Source: Micromonospora citrea (GTDB taxonomy: Bacteria; Actinomycetota; Actinomycetes; Mycobacteriales; Micromonosporaceae). From it: a DNA stretch of 64,000 nt. The notes beneath the pieces were generated by a model. The model was given only the letters and a program-made list of their open reading frames with translations, made no database searches and was not told the origin of the DNA. Each line of letters opens with the position of its first letter. Within the stretch, counting starts at the first letter, position 1. Of this stretch, positions 9,694 to 19,068 are shown piece after piece. Both the position numbers and the translations under genes were made by a program. The stretch lies in contig NZ_FMHZ01000002.1 of the NCBI RefSeq assembly GCF_900090315.1, forward strand, positions 1,776,501 through 1,840,500. Reading direction: 5' to 3'.

Positions 9694-10482
9694 TCAGGAG
9701 AAGAGGCCGCGGCGGTGGAGGGACTGGCGGATCCAGCCGTCGAGCTGGGCCGTCCAGTCGGTGCGCTCGGCGGTGGCGTGGTCGATGGTGAAGCGGCCGA
9801 AGGCGTCCCGGCCCTCGGTGAAGAGGCCGCCGCGCTTGTCGAGCTCCAGCACCACCTGGATCTGCTGCGGGTCGGTGACGAACGTGACCTCGAGCTGGTT
9901 GATGGCGCCGGCGTACTGCGGGGCGGAGTGGAACTCGATCTCCTGGTAGAAGGGCAGGCTCTGCCGCACGCCGTAGATGTGGCCGCGCTCCACGTCGGCC
10001 CGGGCGAAGCGGAAGCCCAGCCGCAGGAACGCCTCCAGGATCTTCTGCTGGGACGGCAGCGGGTGCACCGCCACCGCGTCCAGGTCGCCCTTGTCGACCG
10101 AGCGGGCCACCTCCAGCTCCGTACGCAGCCCCATCGTCATCCCGTGCAGGTGCTGCCCGTACAGCTCGGTCAGCGGCGTCTCCCACGGCACGGCGAAGCG
10201 GAACGGGATGTCGTGACGCTGGCCCGGCTCCAACCGGAAGGCGCCGGTCGCGGCCTGCCGGTGGAACTCCTGCGTGGTCTCGTAGTCGTTGTCGCCGCTC
10301 TCGACCTCGACGCGGGTGACCAGGCCCAGCGCGACGTAGGAGATGTCGACGGCGTGGTCACCGCCGGCCACGTGCACGACTCCCTCCAGCTGGCCACCGG
10401 GGCGGCAGTTCGGGTTCGCCAGCACCGTCTCGACCGACGGGCCGCCGACGCCCATCGCCTGCATGAGCCGCTTGAAGACCAC
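9694..10482 (-). CDS. Spo0M-like sporulation-control protein (SpoOM family)
   Basis: The 262-residue protein opens VVFKRLMQAMGVGGPSVETV and contains the arrestin-like beta-sandwich blocks of SpoOM proteins (IPFRFAVPWETPLTELYG near residue 110), with a C-terminal helical segment. In Bacillus Spo0M affects sporulation control; the molecular role is unresolved. The GTG at 10482 has GGAGG five bases upstream, while the longer ORF adds an unrelated N-terminus. A more distant paralogue lies at 62698. It diverges from the sigma factor gene across about 260 bases in which no clear promoter could be assigned. Confidence 0.9.
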   Translation of the reverse strand: MVFKRLMQAMGVGGPSVETVLANPNCRPGGQLEGVVHVAGGDHAVDISYVALGLVTRVEVESGDNDYETTQEFHRQAATGAFRLEPGQRHDIPFRFAVPWETPLTELYGQHLHGMTMGLRTELEVARSVDKGDLDAVAVHPLPSQQKILEAFLRLGFRFARADVERGHIYGVRQSLPFYQEIEFHSAPQYAGAINQLEVTFVTDPQQIQVVLELDKRGGLFTEGRDAFGRFTIDHATAERTDWTAQLDGWIRQSLHRRGLFS

Positions 10483-10740
10483 GACACCCTCCACAACCTG
10501 TTCCGGTGCGCCGACGTCGTCGGCGGCGTCGGCCCCACTGGCCGACCGCTGGCACCGTAGCCGCTTCCGGCAAGGAACGCTCGGCGACGGCCCGGGCACG
10601 CCGAGCAGGGCTGCGACCGGATTCCTGTCGGGTCTCCGATCGCCTCACCCCCGTTTCACGCCCCGCCCGCCAAGCTTGTGTCACACCGGCACCACTGGGC
10701 CGGAACGACGGCACAGACGTGGACACGGGGAGAAACCGAG

Positions 10741-11757
<1,017 letters not shown>

Positions 11758-11766
11758 CTCCCGAGC

Positions 11767-11803
11767 CACGCGAGGCCCCGGCGGTTCGCCGGGGCCTCGC
11801 GTG
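11767..11803 (+). terminator. rho-independent-type terminator of the sigma factor gene
   Basis: A 17-bp perfect stem (11767-11783 with 11787-11803) closes a 3-base loop ten bases after the stop codon. There is no U-tract, as is common for actinomycete terminators. Confidence 0.85.
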
Positions 11804-11825
11804 CGTCGGCGCGCCGAGCCGGTGC

Positions 11826-11880
11826 TTGACCGGGACCGGCGGACGCGATAGAAACCAACTGGTTATGAAACCAGGGGGTT
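11826..11880 (+). promoter_or_regulatory. promoter with two tandem ArsR-type operators
   Basis: TTGACC (11826-11831) and TAGAAA (11849-11854) are spaced by 17 bases. Two 12-bp dyads follow: AACCAACTGGTT at 11853-11864 (perfect AACCA/TGGTT arms) and AACCAGGGGGTT at 11869-11880 (one mismatch), with centres 16 bases apart. They cover the -10 box and the expected transcription start, so a bound repressor would block initiation of the ArsR operon. This is the expected arrangement for autorepression. Confidence 0.7.
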
Positions 11881-11887
11881 ATCGGCA

Positions 11888-12484
11888 GTGGACACCGACG
11901 GCTTGGACGCCACCTTCGCGGCGCTGGCCGACCCGACCCGGCGGGCCATCCTGGCCCGGCTGGCGGCCGGCGAGGCGACGGTCACCGAGCTGGCCGCGCC
12001 GTTCGCGATGAGCCAGCCCGCCATCTCGAAACACCTGCGGGTCCTCGAACGGGCCGGGCTGGTCAGCCGGGGGCGCGACGCGCAGCGGCGACCGTGCCGC
12101 CTGGAGGCCGGCCCGCTGCGGGAGGCCACCGCCTGGCTGGCCGGCTACCGCGACTACTGGGCCGAGAGCTACCAGCGCCTCGACGCCCTGCTCGACGAAC
12201 TCCAGGCCGTCGACCGGGCCGCCACCGGTACCGACGCGCCCGGCCGGACTCCGGGTCCCGGGCGGGGCGAGGCCGGCCAAGCCGGACGGGACGAGGCCAG
12301 CCGGACCGGACGGGACGCGACCCCGGCCACCGGCCGGGACGAGGCCAACCGAGCCGCGCGGGACGAGGCCAGCCAAGCCGCGCGGGACGAGGCCAGCCAA
12401 GCCGCGCGGGACGAGGCCAGCCAAGCCGCGCGGGACGAGGCCAGCCGAACCGGGCGGGACGAGGCGCCGGGCGGCGGGCGGTGA
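11888..12484 (+). CDS. ArsR-family transcriptional repressor with repetitive C-terminal tail
   Basis: Residues 1-105 form a winged helix: LADPTRRAILARLAAGEATV, then the recognition helix MSQPAISKHLRVLERAGLV. No metal-binding cysteine pair is present in that helix, which fits the ArsR subgroup paired with SRPBCC proteins rather than arsenic sensors. Residues 126-196 are nine near-identical 8-residue units (RDEASQAA type), an unusual charged and presumably disordered tail. The gene overlaps the next by GTGA and probably represses the whole operon through the two upstream dyads. Confidence 0.9.
   Translation: MDTDGLDATFAALADPTRRAILARLAAGEATVTELAAPFAMSQPAISKHLRVLERAGLVSRGRDAQRRPCRLEAGPLREATAWLAGYRDYWAESYQRLDALLDELQAVDRAATGTDAPGRTPGPGRGEAGQAGRDEASRTGRDATPATGRDEANRAARDEASQAARDEASQAARDEASQAARDEASRTGRDEAPGGGR
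12263..12475 (+). repeat. nine 24-base tandem repeats inside the ArsR gene
   Basis: The 24-base unit encodes RDEASQAA or variants (RGEAGQAG, RDEASRTG, RDATPATG, RDEANRAA). Three central copies are identical. The reading frame is kept throughout, so copy-number change would lengthen or shorten the protein tail without breaking it. Confidence 0.9.
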
Positions 12485-12987
12485 GCGGACCCGATGATCC
12501 GCTGGTGGTGCACGCCCCGGGTGATCGCGAGATCGTGCTGAGCCGGATGTTCGACGGCCCCGCGCCCCTGGTCTTCGCCGCCTTCACCCGGCCGGAGCTG
12601 CTCGTCCGTTGGTACGGCGCGCGCGGCTGGCGGCTGGTCGAATGCGAGGTGGACCTGCGGGTCGGCGGGCGGTGGCGTTTCGTCTCGGCGGGGCCGGGCG
12701 GCGAACGGATGGGCCAGAGCGGGGTCTACCAGCAGGTCGAGCCGGCCCGGCGGCTGATCTGCACCGAGCTCTTCGACGACCAGTCCTACCCGGGCGAGAC
12801 CCTGGTCGCCCACGAGTTCACCGAGCTCGTCGGGCGGACCACGGTCACCACCACGCTGCGCTACGCCACCGCCGAGGGCCGGGACACCGTGCTGCGCTAC
12901 CCGATGGCCCGCGGCGTCGGGGAGAGCTTCGCGCGCCTGGCCGACCTGCTGCACCAGACATCGACGACACGAGGAGAGGCACCATGA
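12481..12987 (+). CDS. SRPBCC (AHSA1-like) domain protein
   Basis: The 168-residue protein shows the START/Bet v1-like pattern: an early VLSRMFDGPAPLVFAAFT strand-helix, a W-x3-GW block (RWYGARGWRLVECEVD), VGGRWRF, and a long C-terminal helix ending LADLLHQTS. Such proteins bind hydrophobic ligands, but the ligand here is unknown. It starts on the GTGA overlap with the ArsR gene and ends on the ATGA of the VOC gene, giving a tightly coupled three-gene operon. Confidence 0.9.
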   Translation: MSGPDDPLVVHAPGDREIVLSRMFDGPAPLVFAAFTRPELLVRWYGARGWRLVECEVDLRVGGRWRFVSAGPGGERMGQSGVYQQVEPARRLICTELFDDQSYPGETLVAHEFTELVGRTTVTTTLRYATAEGRDTVLRYPMARGVGESFARLADLLHQTSTTRGEAP

Positions 12988-13391
12988 ACTGGACCCTGGA
13001 AGTGGTGATCGTCCCGGTCTCCGACGTGGACCGGGCCAAGGCGTTCTACGCCGACCAGCTCGGCTTCAACGTGGACCACGACACCGTGGTCGGCGACGAA
13101 GGACGGATCGTGCAGCTCACCCCGCCCGGCTCGGGCTGCTCGATCGTGATCGGCAGGGGCGTGGTGCCGGAGATGCCGCCGGGCTCCCTCAAGGGCCTCC
13201 AACTGGTCGTGCCGGACCTGCACAAGGCCCGCGCCGAGCTGGTCGAGCGCGGCGTGCGGGTCAGCGAGATCCAGGTGGTGGGCAAGAACCCTCGCCCCGT
13301 GCCGGATCCGTTGGACAACGTCGGCTTCGTCTTCTTCAGCGACCCGGACGGCAACGCCTGGGCCGTGCAGCAGATCTCCGAACGGGCCTGA
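12984..13391 (+). CDS. VOC (glyoxalase/bleomycin resistance) superfamily protein
   Basis: The 135-residue protein has paired beta-alpha-beta-beta-beta modules: VVIVPVSDVDRAKAFYADQL at the start and FVFFSDPDGNAWAVQQIS at the end. The DPDGN motif and C-terminal acidic/aromatic positions are typical of VOC metal-binding enzymes. The substrate is unknown. GAGGAGAGG precedes the ATG. It is the third gene of the ArsR-SRPBCC-VOC operon, an arrangement common in actinomycetes. Confidence 0.9.
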   Translation: MNWTLEVVIVPVSDVDRAKAFYADQLGFNVDHDTVVGDEGRIVQLTPPGSGCSIVIGRGVVPEMPPGSLKGLQLVVPDLHKARAELVERGVRVSEIQVVGKNPRPVPDPLDNVGFVFFSDPDGNAWAVQQISERA

Positions 13392-13485
13392 CCGCCCGCC
13401 GTCGCCCCCGCACCGGGTCTCCGCCGCGGGCGGCCCCCGTCCTCACCGCCCGGCAAGGGCCGGTGTCGGGGCGGAGTGCCCGTCC

Positions 13486-16041
13486 TCACAGCCGACGGGG
13501 GCCGGTGTCGGGACGGGTGACGGCGGAGCCGACGCGGACGGTGGCGTGCAGCACGGAGATGCCGTCCGGGCGGGCCAGCACCGGGTTGAGCGTCAGCGCG
13601 CGGACCCGGGGCTGCTCGTCGGCGAGCTGGCCGACCCGCAGCAGCAGGTCGGCCAGCGCCGCCCGGTCCACCGGCACCGCGCCCCGGTGCCCGCGCAGCA
13701 GCGGCGCCGCCCGCGGCTCGTCGACCAGCTCGGCGGCGTCCAGGTCGGTCAGCGGCACCGCCCGCCAGGCCCGGTCACCCAGCAGCTCGGTGGCGACACC
13801 GCCGAGCCCGAAGCCGACCACCGGGCCGAACGCCGGGTCCTCGACCAGCTCGACGACGCAGGCCACGCCCGGCGGCACCATCGGCTGGACCAGCACGTCC
13901 GCGCCGAACACCGCCGCCATCTCCGCGTACGCGCGGTGCACCGTGGCCGCGTCGGGCAGGTCGAGCCGGACCGCGCCGAGGTCGAGCCGGTGCCGCAGAC
14001 CGGGAGCGGCGGCCTTGAGGGCCACCGGGAACCCGAGCCGGGCCGCCGCCTCCACGGCCTCGCCGGCCGAGCGCGCCGGCACCGAGTCGACCACGTCGAT
14101 GCCGTACGCCGCCAGCAGCCCCATCGGGTCGAGGGCCTCGGGTCGCAGGGCCGCGTGCGCGGCCTCCCGGTCGACCCGGGGCAGCTCCGGCGGCACGCCC
14201 GCCGGGCGGCGGAGCCAGTCGGCGTACGCGGCGACCCGGGCGAGGGCGCGGACGGCCTCCTCCACGCTCGGGTACGCGGGCACCCCGGCCGGCGCCCGGC
14301 CGACCAGGAACGTCGCCACGGTCGGCTTGCCGGCGGCGAGGGCGGCCGGCAGGGCGGCGGTGAAGTCCGCCTCGGTGTCGGTGAGCTGCCCGGGCAGCGG
14401 CGGGGCGAAGACCACCACCAGCGCGTCCACGCCCTCGTCGGCGGCGGTGTCGGCGAGCGCGGCGGCGAACTCGGCCGCGCCGGCGCGGGGCCCGACGTCG
14501 CGCGGGTAGCCGTGCGCCACGGTGAGCCCCTGCGCGGCGCAGGCGGTGGCCGCGAGCCCGGTCAGCGCCGAGGAGTTGCCGACCACGCCGACGCGCGGCC
14601 CGGCCGGCAGGGGCTGGTTGGCCAGCAGCACCCCGACGTCGAGCAGCTCGGCGACCGTGTCCACCCGGATCACGCCGGACTGGGCGAACAGCGCGCCGAC
14701 GGCCACCTCGTCCGGCCCGGCGGAGTCGCCAACGCCGGGCGGGCGGGCCGGCGAGGCGAGCGCCACGACCGGCTTGTCCCGGCCGATCCGGCGGGCCAGC
14801 CGGGCGAACTTGCGCGGGTTGCCGAAGGTCTCCAGGTACAACATGATCACGTCGGTGCCCGGGTCGTCCTGCCAGTACTGGAGCAGGTCGTTGCCCGAGA
14901 CGTCGGCCCGGTTGCCGGCCGAGACGAAGCTGGACAGGCCCAGCCCACGCCGGTCCGCCTCCGCCAGCAGCGCCACCCCGAACGCGCCGGACTGGCTGAA
15001 GATGCCCACCCGGCCGGGCACCGGCAGCCGCGGGGCGAGGGTGGCGTTGAGGCGTACCGCGGGGTCGGTGTTCGCCACCCCGAGGCAGTTCGGGCCCACC
15101 ACGCGCATGCCCGCCGCGTGCGCCGCCCGCACCAGCGCGCGCTGCGCGGCCGCGCCCTCGCCGCCGGCCTCGGCGAAGCCCGCGGAGATGACCACCAGGC
15201 CGTGCGCGCCCGCCGCCGCCGCGTCGGCGACCACCTCCCGCGCCGACTCCGGCGGCACCGCCACCACGGCCAGGTCGACCGGCACCTGCGCGTCGGCCGC
15301 CGACCGGTACGCGGGCAGCCCGGCGACGGTGCTGGCGCTCGGGTGCACCGGGACCAGCGGACCGGAAAACCCGAAGTCACGCAGGTGCCCCAGCACCGCC
15401 GCGCCGACGCCCTGCCCGGTGGCGCTGGCCCCGTAGACGGCGACGCCGCGCGGGGCGAGCAGCCGGGCCACGGAGCGCGCCTCGGTGCGGTGCTCCCGGC
15501 CGCGCTGCACCTCCAGCGTCGCGTCGGTGGGCGCGATCGGGAAGGTCAGGTGCACCACGCCGTCGGCGAACTGCCGCTGGACCTGGTAGCCGAAGTCGGA
15601 GAAGACGCGCAGCATCGCGCCGTTGGCCGGGAGCACCTCGGCCACGAAGGTCACGATGCCGCTGCGGGCCGCCGCGTCGGCCAGGTGCTCCAGCAGCACC
15701 GAGCCGATGCCCCGGCCCTGGTAGGCGTCCTCGACCACGAACGCCACCTCGGCGTCCGGCGCCGCCGGGCCGAGCCGCTCGTAGCGGCCCACGGCGACGA
15801 TCCGGTCGCCGGCCAGCACCACGAACGCCTCCCGGTCGCGGTGGTCGACGTTGACGAAGCGTTGCAGGTCACGCTCGGGGATGCGCGGGTACGGCGAGAA
15901 GTAGCGCAGGTAGCGGGTGCGCTCGGAGAAGCGCGAGTGCATCGCCACGATCTCCGGCGCGTCCGACGGGCGGATCGGTCGCAACTGGACTGTCGTACCG
16001 TCGCTGAGCAGCACGTCCACCGGTTGTTCCACCGTGGTCAT
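13486..16041 (-). CDS. GNAT acetyltransferase fused to acyl-CoA synthetase (ADP-forming)-like domains (Pat-type protein acetyltransferase)
   Basis: The 851-residue protein has an N-terminal GNAT domain (residues 10-165, acetyl-CoA loop GRGIGSVLLEHLAD) followed by CoA-binding, CoA-ligase (FSQSGAFGVALLAEA near residue 350) and ATP-grasp domains of the NDP-forming acyl-CoA synthetase family. The histidine motif (SHTG-type) that becomes phosphorylated in active synthetases is not seen: the matching segment near residues 435-458 reads VGDSAGPDEVAVGALFAQSG. The synthetase part is therefore probably regulatory, as in Pat lysine acetyltransferases. It lies 24 bases after acuC, which encodes a deacetylase. 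Confidence 0.9.
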   Translation of the reverse strand: MTTVEQPVDVLLSDGTTVQLRPIRPSDAPEIVAMHSRFSERTRYLRYFSPYPRIPERDLQRFVNVDHRDREAFVVLAGDRIVAVGRYERLGPAAPDAEVAFVVEDAYQGRGIGSVLLEHLADAAARSGIVTFVAEVLPANGAMLRVFSDFGYQVQRQFADGVVHLTFPIAPTDATLEVQRGREHRTEARSVARLLAPRGVAVYGASATGQGVGAAVLGHLRDFGFSGPLVPVHPSASTVAGLPAYRSAADAQVPVDLAVVAVPPESAREVVADAAAAGAHGLVVISAGFAEAGGEGAAAQRALVRAAHAAGMRVVGPNCLGVANTDPAVRLNATLAPRLPVPGRVGIFSQSGAFGVALLAEADRRGLGLSSFVSAGNRADVSGNDLLQYWQDDPGTDVIMLYLETFGNPRKFARLARRIGRDKPVVALASPARPPGVGDSAGPDEVAVGALFAQSGVIRVDTVAELLDVGVLLANQPLPAGPRVGVVGNSSALTGLAATACAAQGLTVAHGYPRDVGPRAGAAEFAAALADTAADEGVDALVVVFAPPLPGQLTDTEADFTAALPAALAAGKPTVATFLVGRAPAGVPAYPSVEEAVRALARVAAYADWLRRPAGVPPELPRVDREAAHAALRPEALDPMGLLAAYGIDVVDSVPARSAGEAVEAAARLGFPVALKAAAPGLRHRLDLGAVRLDLPDAATVHRAYAEMAAVFGADVLVQPMVPPGVACVVELVEDPAFGPVVGFGLGGVATELLGDRAWRAVPLTDLDAAELVDEPRAAPLLRGHRGAVPVDRAALADLLLRVGQLADEQPRVRALTLNPVLARPDGISVLHATVRVGSAVTRPDTGPRRL

Positions 16042-16064
16042 CGTCCCGGCCCTCCCCGGCCGGC

Positions 16065-17246
16065 TCAGTCGCGCGGGTCGTGCGGATCGAGCCCGAACAG
16101 CGGGAACGCCGTCTTGCGGGCCGCCGCGATCGCCCGGTCCACCGCGGTCGGCTCGCCGGTCGGCTGCCACGGCTCGTACGACGGGTCGACGTCGTCGGTC
16201 ATCCGCAGCGGGATGTCGCGGCCCGGCCGGCGCGCGGCGGCCAACTCCCGCCAGGCCGGCGGGGTCAGCGTGGCCGGCGCGATCGGCTCGCCGGTCGCCA
16301 CCGCGAGCAGGTGCGTCCAGGCCCGGGGCACCACCTCGACCAGGGCGTACCCGCCGCCGCCGGTGGCCACCCAGCGCCCCTCGCACAGTTCGTCGGCGAG
16401 CGCCCGCAGGGCCAGGTAGGTGGCGCGCTGCCCGTCGACCGAGAGATTCAGGTCGGCGAGCGGGTCGAGCCGGTGCCCGTCCGCCCCGCACTGGGTCACC
16501 AGCACCTGCGGCCGGAACGCGCGCAGCACCGACGGCACGACCGCGTGGAAGGCGCGCTGCCAGCCCGCGTCGTCCACCCCGGGGGGCAGCGGCAGGTTGA
16601 CGGCGCTGCCCTGCGCCTGCGGGCCGCCGGTCTCGTCGGGGAACCCGGTGCCGGGGAAGAGCGCCAGCGGCGTCTCGTGGACGCTGACCGTCAGCACCCG
16701 CGGGTCGTTCCAGAAGACCTGCTGCACCCCGTCGCCGTGGTGCACGTCCACGTCCACGTACGCGATCCGCTCCGCGCCCAGGTCGAGCAGGCGGGCGATC
16801 GCCACCGCCGGGTCGTTGTAGACGCAGAACCCGGCGGCGCGGGCCGGCATCGCGTGGTGCAGCCCGCCCGCCACGTTGACCGCCTGCCGGGCCTCGCCCC
16901 GCCACACCGCCTCGGCGGCGGCCACGGTGGCCCCGGCGACCAGCGCGCTCGACTCGTGCATCCCCTCGAAGACCGGGTTGTCGGAGGTGCCCAGCCCGAA
17001 GCCGGCGAAGAGCGGGTCGCGCGGGGCGATGCGCACCGCGTCGAGGTAACGCTGGTCGTGCACCCGGGTCAGCAGCGCGTCGTCGGCCGGCGCGGGCTTG
17101 ACCAGCCGCACCCCGGGACGCTCCAGGACACCCAGCTCGCGGGCCAGCGCGACGGTCAGCTCCACCCGCACCGGATCGAGGGGGTGATCCCCCATGTCGT
17201 AGGCGAGCAGCGACTCGTCCCACACCACCACCGTGTCGTCGGACAT
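16065..17246 (-). CDS. acuC: AcuC-type deacetylase (class I histone deacetylase family)
   Basis: The 393-residue protein carries the deacetylase core: the His-His pair in NVAGGLHHAMPARAAGF, the zinc ligands in YVDVDVHHGDGVQQVFW, and VTQCGADGHRLDPLADL. AcuC removes acetyl groups from acetylated lysine, classically reactivating acetyl-CoA synthetase. Its neighbour in the operon is a Pat-like acetyltransferase, matching the acuABC logic of Bacillus. Start is the ATG of MSDDTVVVWDES; a GTG two codons earlier is possible. Confidence 0.93.
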   Translation of the reverse strand: MSDDTVVVWDESLLAYDMGDHPLDPVRVELTVALARELGVLERPGVRLVKPAPADDALLTRVHDQRYLDAVRIAPRDPLFAGFGLGTSDNPVFEGMHESSALVAGATVAAAEAVWRGEARQAVNVAGGLHHAMPARAAGFCVYNDPAVAIARLLDLGAERIAYVDVDVHHGDGVQQVFWNDPRVLTVSVHETPLALFPGTGFPDETGGPQAQGSAVNLPLPPGVDDAGWQRAFHAVVPSVLRAFRPQVLVTQCGADGHRLDPLADLNLSVDGQRATYLALRALADELCEGRWVATGGGGYALVEVVPRAWTHLLAVATGEPIAPATLTPPAWRELAAARRPGRDIPLRMTDDVDPSYEPWQPTGEPTAVDRAIAAARKTAFPLFGLDPHDPRD

Positions 17247-17294
17247 GGCCACATCGTCGCACGCGCCCCGGCGTGCCCCCGGCGCACGCGCTGC

Positions 17295-18152
17295 TCACGT
17301 GGGCGGTGTCGCTCCGGTGGCCACCGGGCGGGACGGGTCGGCGACCCAGTTGCTCCACGATCCGACGTAGAGCGCCGCGTCCGGCCGACCGGCCAGGTGC
17401 AGGGCGAGCACGGCCTGCGCGGCGGTCACCCCCGAGCCGCAGTACGCCCCCACCGGCACGCCCTCGGCCACCCCGGCGTCGGCGAACCGCTTCCGCAGCG
17501 CGTCGACGGCCGGGAACCGGCCCTCGGCGACGTACTCGCCGGCGGGCAGGTTCACCGCGCCCGGCACGTGCCCGGCGACCGGGTCGATCGGCTCCGTCTC
17601 GCCCCGGTAGCGCGGCGCGGCTCGCACGTCCAGCAGGACGCCCTCGCCGGCGGCGGCCAGCCGGGCCGCCTCCCCCGCGTCGAGCACCGGCAGCGCGCCG
17701 GGGCGCACCTCGACGTCGCCCGGCTGCGGGGTCGGCACCGCCGTGCTGACGGGCAGCCCGGCGGCCTGCCACGCCGGGAAGCCGCCGTGCAGCAGCCGTA
17801 CCGGCCGGTGGCCCGCCCAGCGCAGGGTCCACCAGGCGCGGGCGGCGGCCATGCCGTCGCCGCCGTCGTACACCACCACCGGACGACCGGCGCGGACGCC
17901 GGCGGCCCGCAGCGCGGCCTGGAGCGCGGCGGGGTCGGGCAGCGGGTGCCGGCCGGCGTCGCCCGGCGGACCGCAGAGCGCGGTGTCGAGGTCGACGAAG
18001 ACCGCGCCGGGCAGGTGACCGGCGGCGTAGTCGTCCCGGCCGGGCGGGCCGGCGAGGCGCCAGCGGACGTCGAGCAGCGTGGGCGGGTCGGCGCGGTCGA
18101 GCTCGACCGCGAGCCGGTCGGCCTCGACCAGCAGATCCTCGGTTGCGGACAT
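17295..18152 (-). CDS. sulfurtransferase with tandem rhodanese domains
   Basis: The 285-residue protein has two rhodanese repeats. The N-terminal one (LLDVRWRLAGPPGRDDY to about residue 145) lacks a catalytic cysteine; the C-terminal one has the active-site loop CGSGVTAAQAVLALHLAG near residue 240. The CGSGVT loop is typical of 3-mercaptopyruvate sulfurtransferases, though thiosulfate use cannot be excluded. It lies 48 bases before acuC on the same strand and may head that operon. Confidence 0.92.
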   Translation of the reverse strand: MSATEDLLVEADRLAVELDRADPPTLLDVRWRLAGPPGRDDYAAGHLPGAVFVDLDTALCGPPGDAGRHPLPDPAALQAALRAAGVRAGRPVVVYDGGDGMAAARAWWTLRWAGHRPVRLLHGGFPAWQAAGLPVSTAVPTPQPGDVEVRPGALPVLDAGEAARLAAAGEGVLLDVRAAPRYRGETEPIDPVAGHVPGAVNLPAGEYVAEGRFPAVDALRKRFADAGVAEGVPVGAYCGSGVTAAQAVLALHLAGRPDAALYVGSWSNWVADPSRPVATGATPPT

Positions 18153-18249
18153 GAGGTCAAGTCAACACCATCCGGGGCCGCACCCCGCGGTTCGTCAAGG
18201 GTCGTTCGGCCTTTCCCGAGGTAGCATCGTGGGCCGGAGGGCCGCTGAC

Positions 18250-18324
18250 GTGAAGCATGATCTGGTCGACACGACCGAGGATTTCGGTAACCACCGCCAC
18301 GGTATGGAGGTCGTGACGCTGTGA
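18250..18324 (+). CDS. 24-codon leader ORF duplicating the start of ideR
   Basis: A GTG opens an ORF encoding VKHDLVDTTED followed by 13 unrelated residues. Its first 11 residues match the first 11 codons of the next gene (VKSHDLVDTTE), and the DNA is similarly alike. The stop codon overlaps the ideR start as GTGA, so translation would be coupled. It could be a remnant of a small duplication or a functional leader peptide; no obvious ribosome site precedes it. Confidence 0.5.
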   Translation: MKHDLVDTTEDFGNHRHGMEVVTL

Positions 18325-19010
18325 AGTCCCACGACCTGGTGGACACGACCGAGATGTACCTCAAGACCATCCTCGAGCTGGAGGAGGAGGGGGTGCCGCC
18401 CCTGCGCGCCCGGATCGCCGAGCGGCTCGGGCAGAGCGGGCCCACCGTCAGCCAGACCGTCGCCCGGATGGAGCGCGACGGGCTGCTCACCGTCGAGGGC
18501 GACCGGCACCTGGCGCTCACCCCGCACGGCCGCAGCACCGCCGTGTCCGTGATGCGCAAGCACCGGCTCGCCGAGCTGCTGCTGGTCAACGTCATCGGGA
18601 TGCCCTACGAGGAGGCCCACGAGGAGGCCTGCCGGTGGGAGCACGTGATGAGCGACGCCGTCGAGAAGCGGGTCTACGACCTGCTCAACCGGCCGACCCG
18701 CTCCCCCTACGGCAACCCGATCCCGGGGCTGGAGGAGCTGGGCATGCCGGAACCCGAGACCGCCGAAGCGGCCGAGGGTGAGCGCAACCTGGCCTTCCCC
18801 GGCCTCTCCGGGCCCGTGGTGGTCCGGCGGATCTGCGAGAGCGTGCAGACCGACGCCGACGTGCTCCGGCAGCTGCACGCCGCCGGCGTCGACCCGGGCG
18901 CGACGGTGACGGTGGCGCAGGAGCGCGACGGGGTGTCGATCGACCGCTCCGGCGACCGCATCCGACTCCCCCGCGAGGTCGCCTCCCGCGTCTTCGTAGC
19001 CGCCCACTGA
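18321..19010 (+). CDS. ideR: iron-dependent repressor, DtxR/IdeR family
   Basis: The 229-residue protein has the winged helix RARIAERLGQSGPTVSQTVA, the metal-binding dimer region with CRWEHVMS (a Cys-x2-Glu-His set) and MRKHRLAELLL, and a C-terminal SH3-like domain. IdeR binds Fe(II) and represses siderophore and uptake genes while activating storage. GGAGG lies ten bases before the GTG. The start overlaps the end of a 24-codon leader ORF. It diverges from the sulfurtransferase gene. Confidence 0.93.
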   Translation: MKSHDLVDTTEMYLKTILELEEEGVPPLRARIAERLGQSGPTVSQTVARMERDGLLTVEGDRHLALTPHGRSTAVSVMRKHRLAELLLVNVIGMPYEEAHEEACRWEHVMSDAVEKRVYDLLNRPTRSPYGNPIPGLEELGMPEPETAEAAEGERNLAFPGLSGPVVVRRICESVQTDADVLRQLHAAGVDPGATVTVAQERDGVSIDRSGDRIRLPREVASRVFVAAH

Positions 19011-19068
19011 TCCCTGCCCTCCCTGTCCCTCCTCCCGCCCCGCCGCGGCCCCCGCGCCCCCGCTCGGC

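Noticed and set aside
13392..13485. Possible small gene between VOC and Pat genes
   Set aside because: The interval is only 94 bases and holds short direct repeats (GGGCCGGTGTCGGG) rather than a coding pattern.
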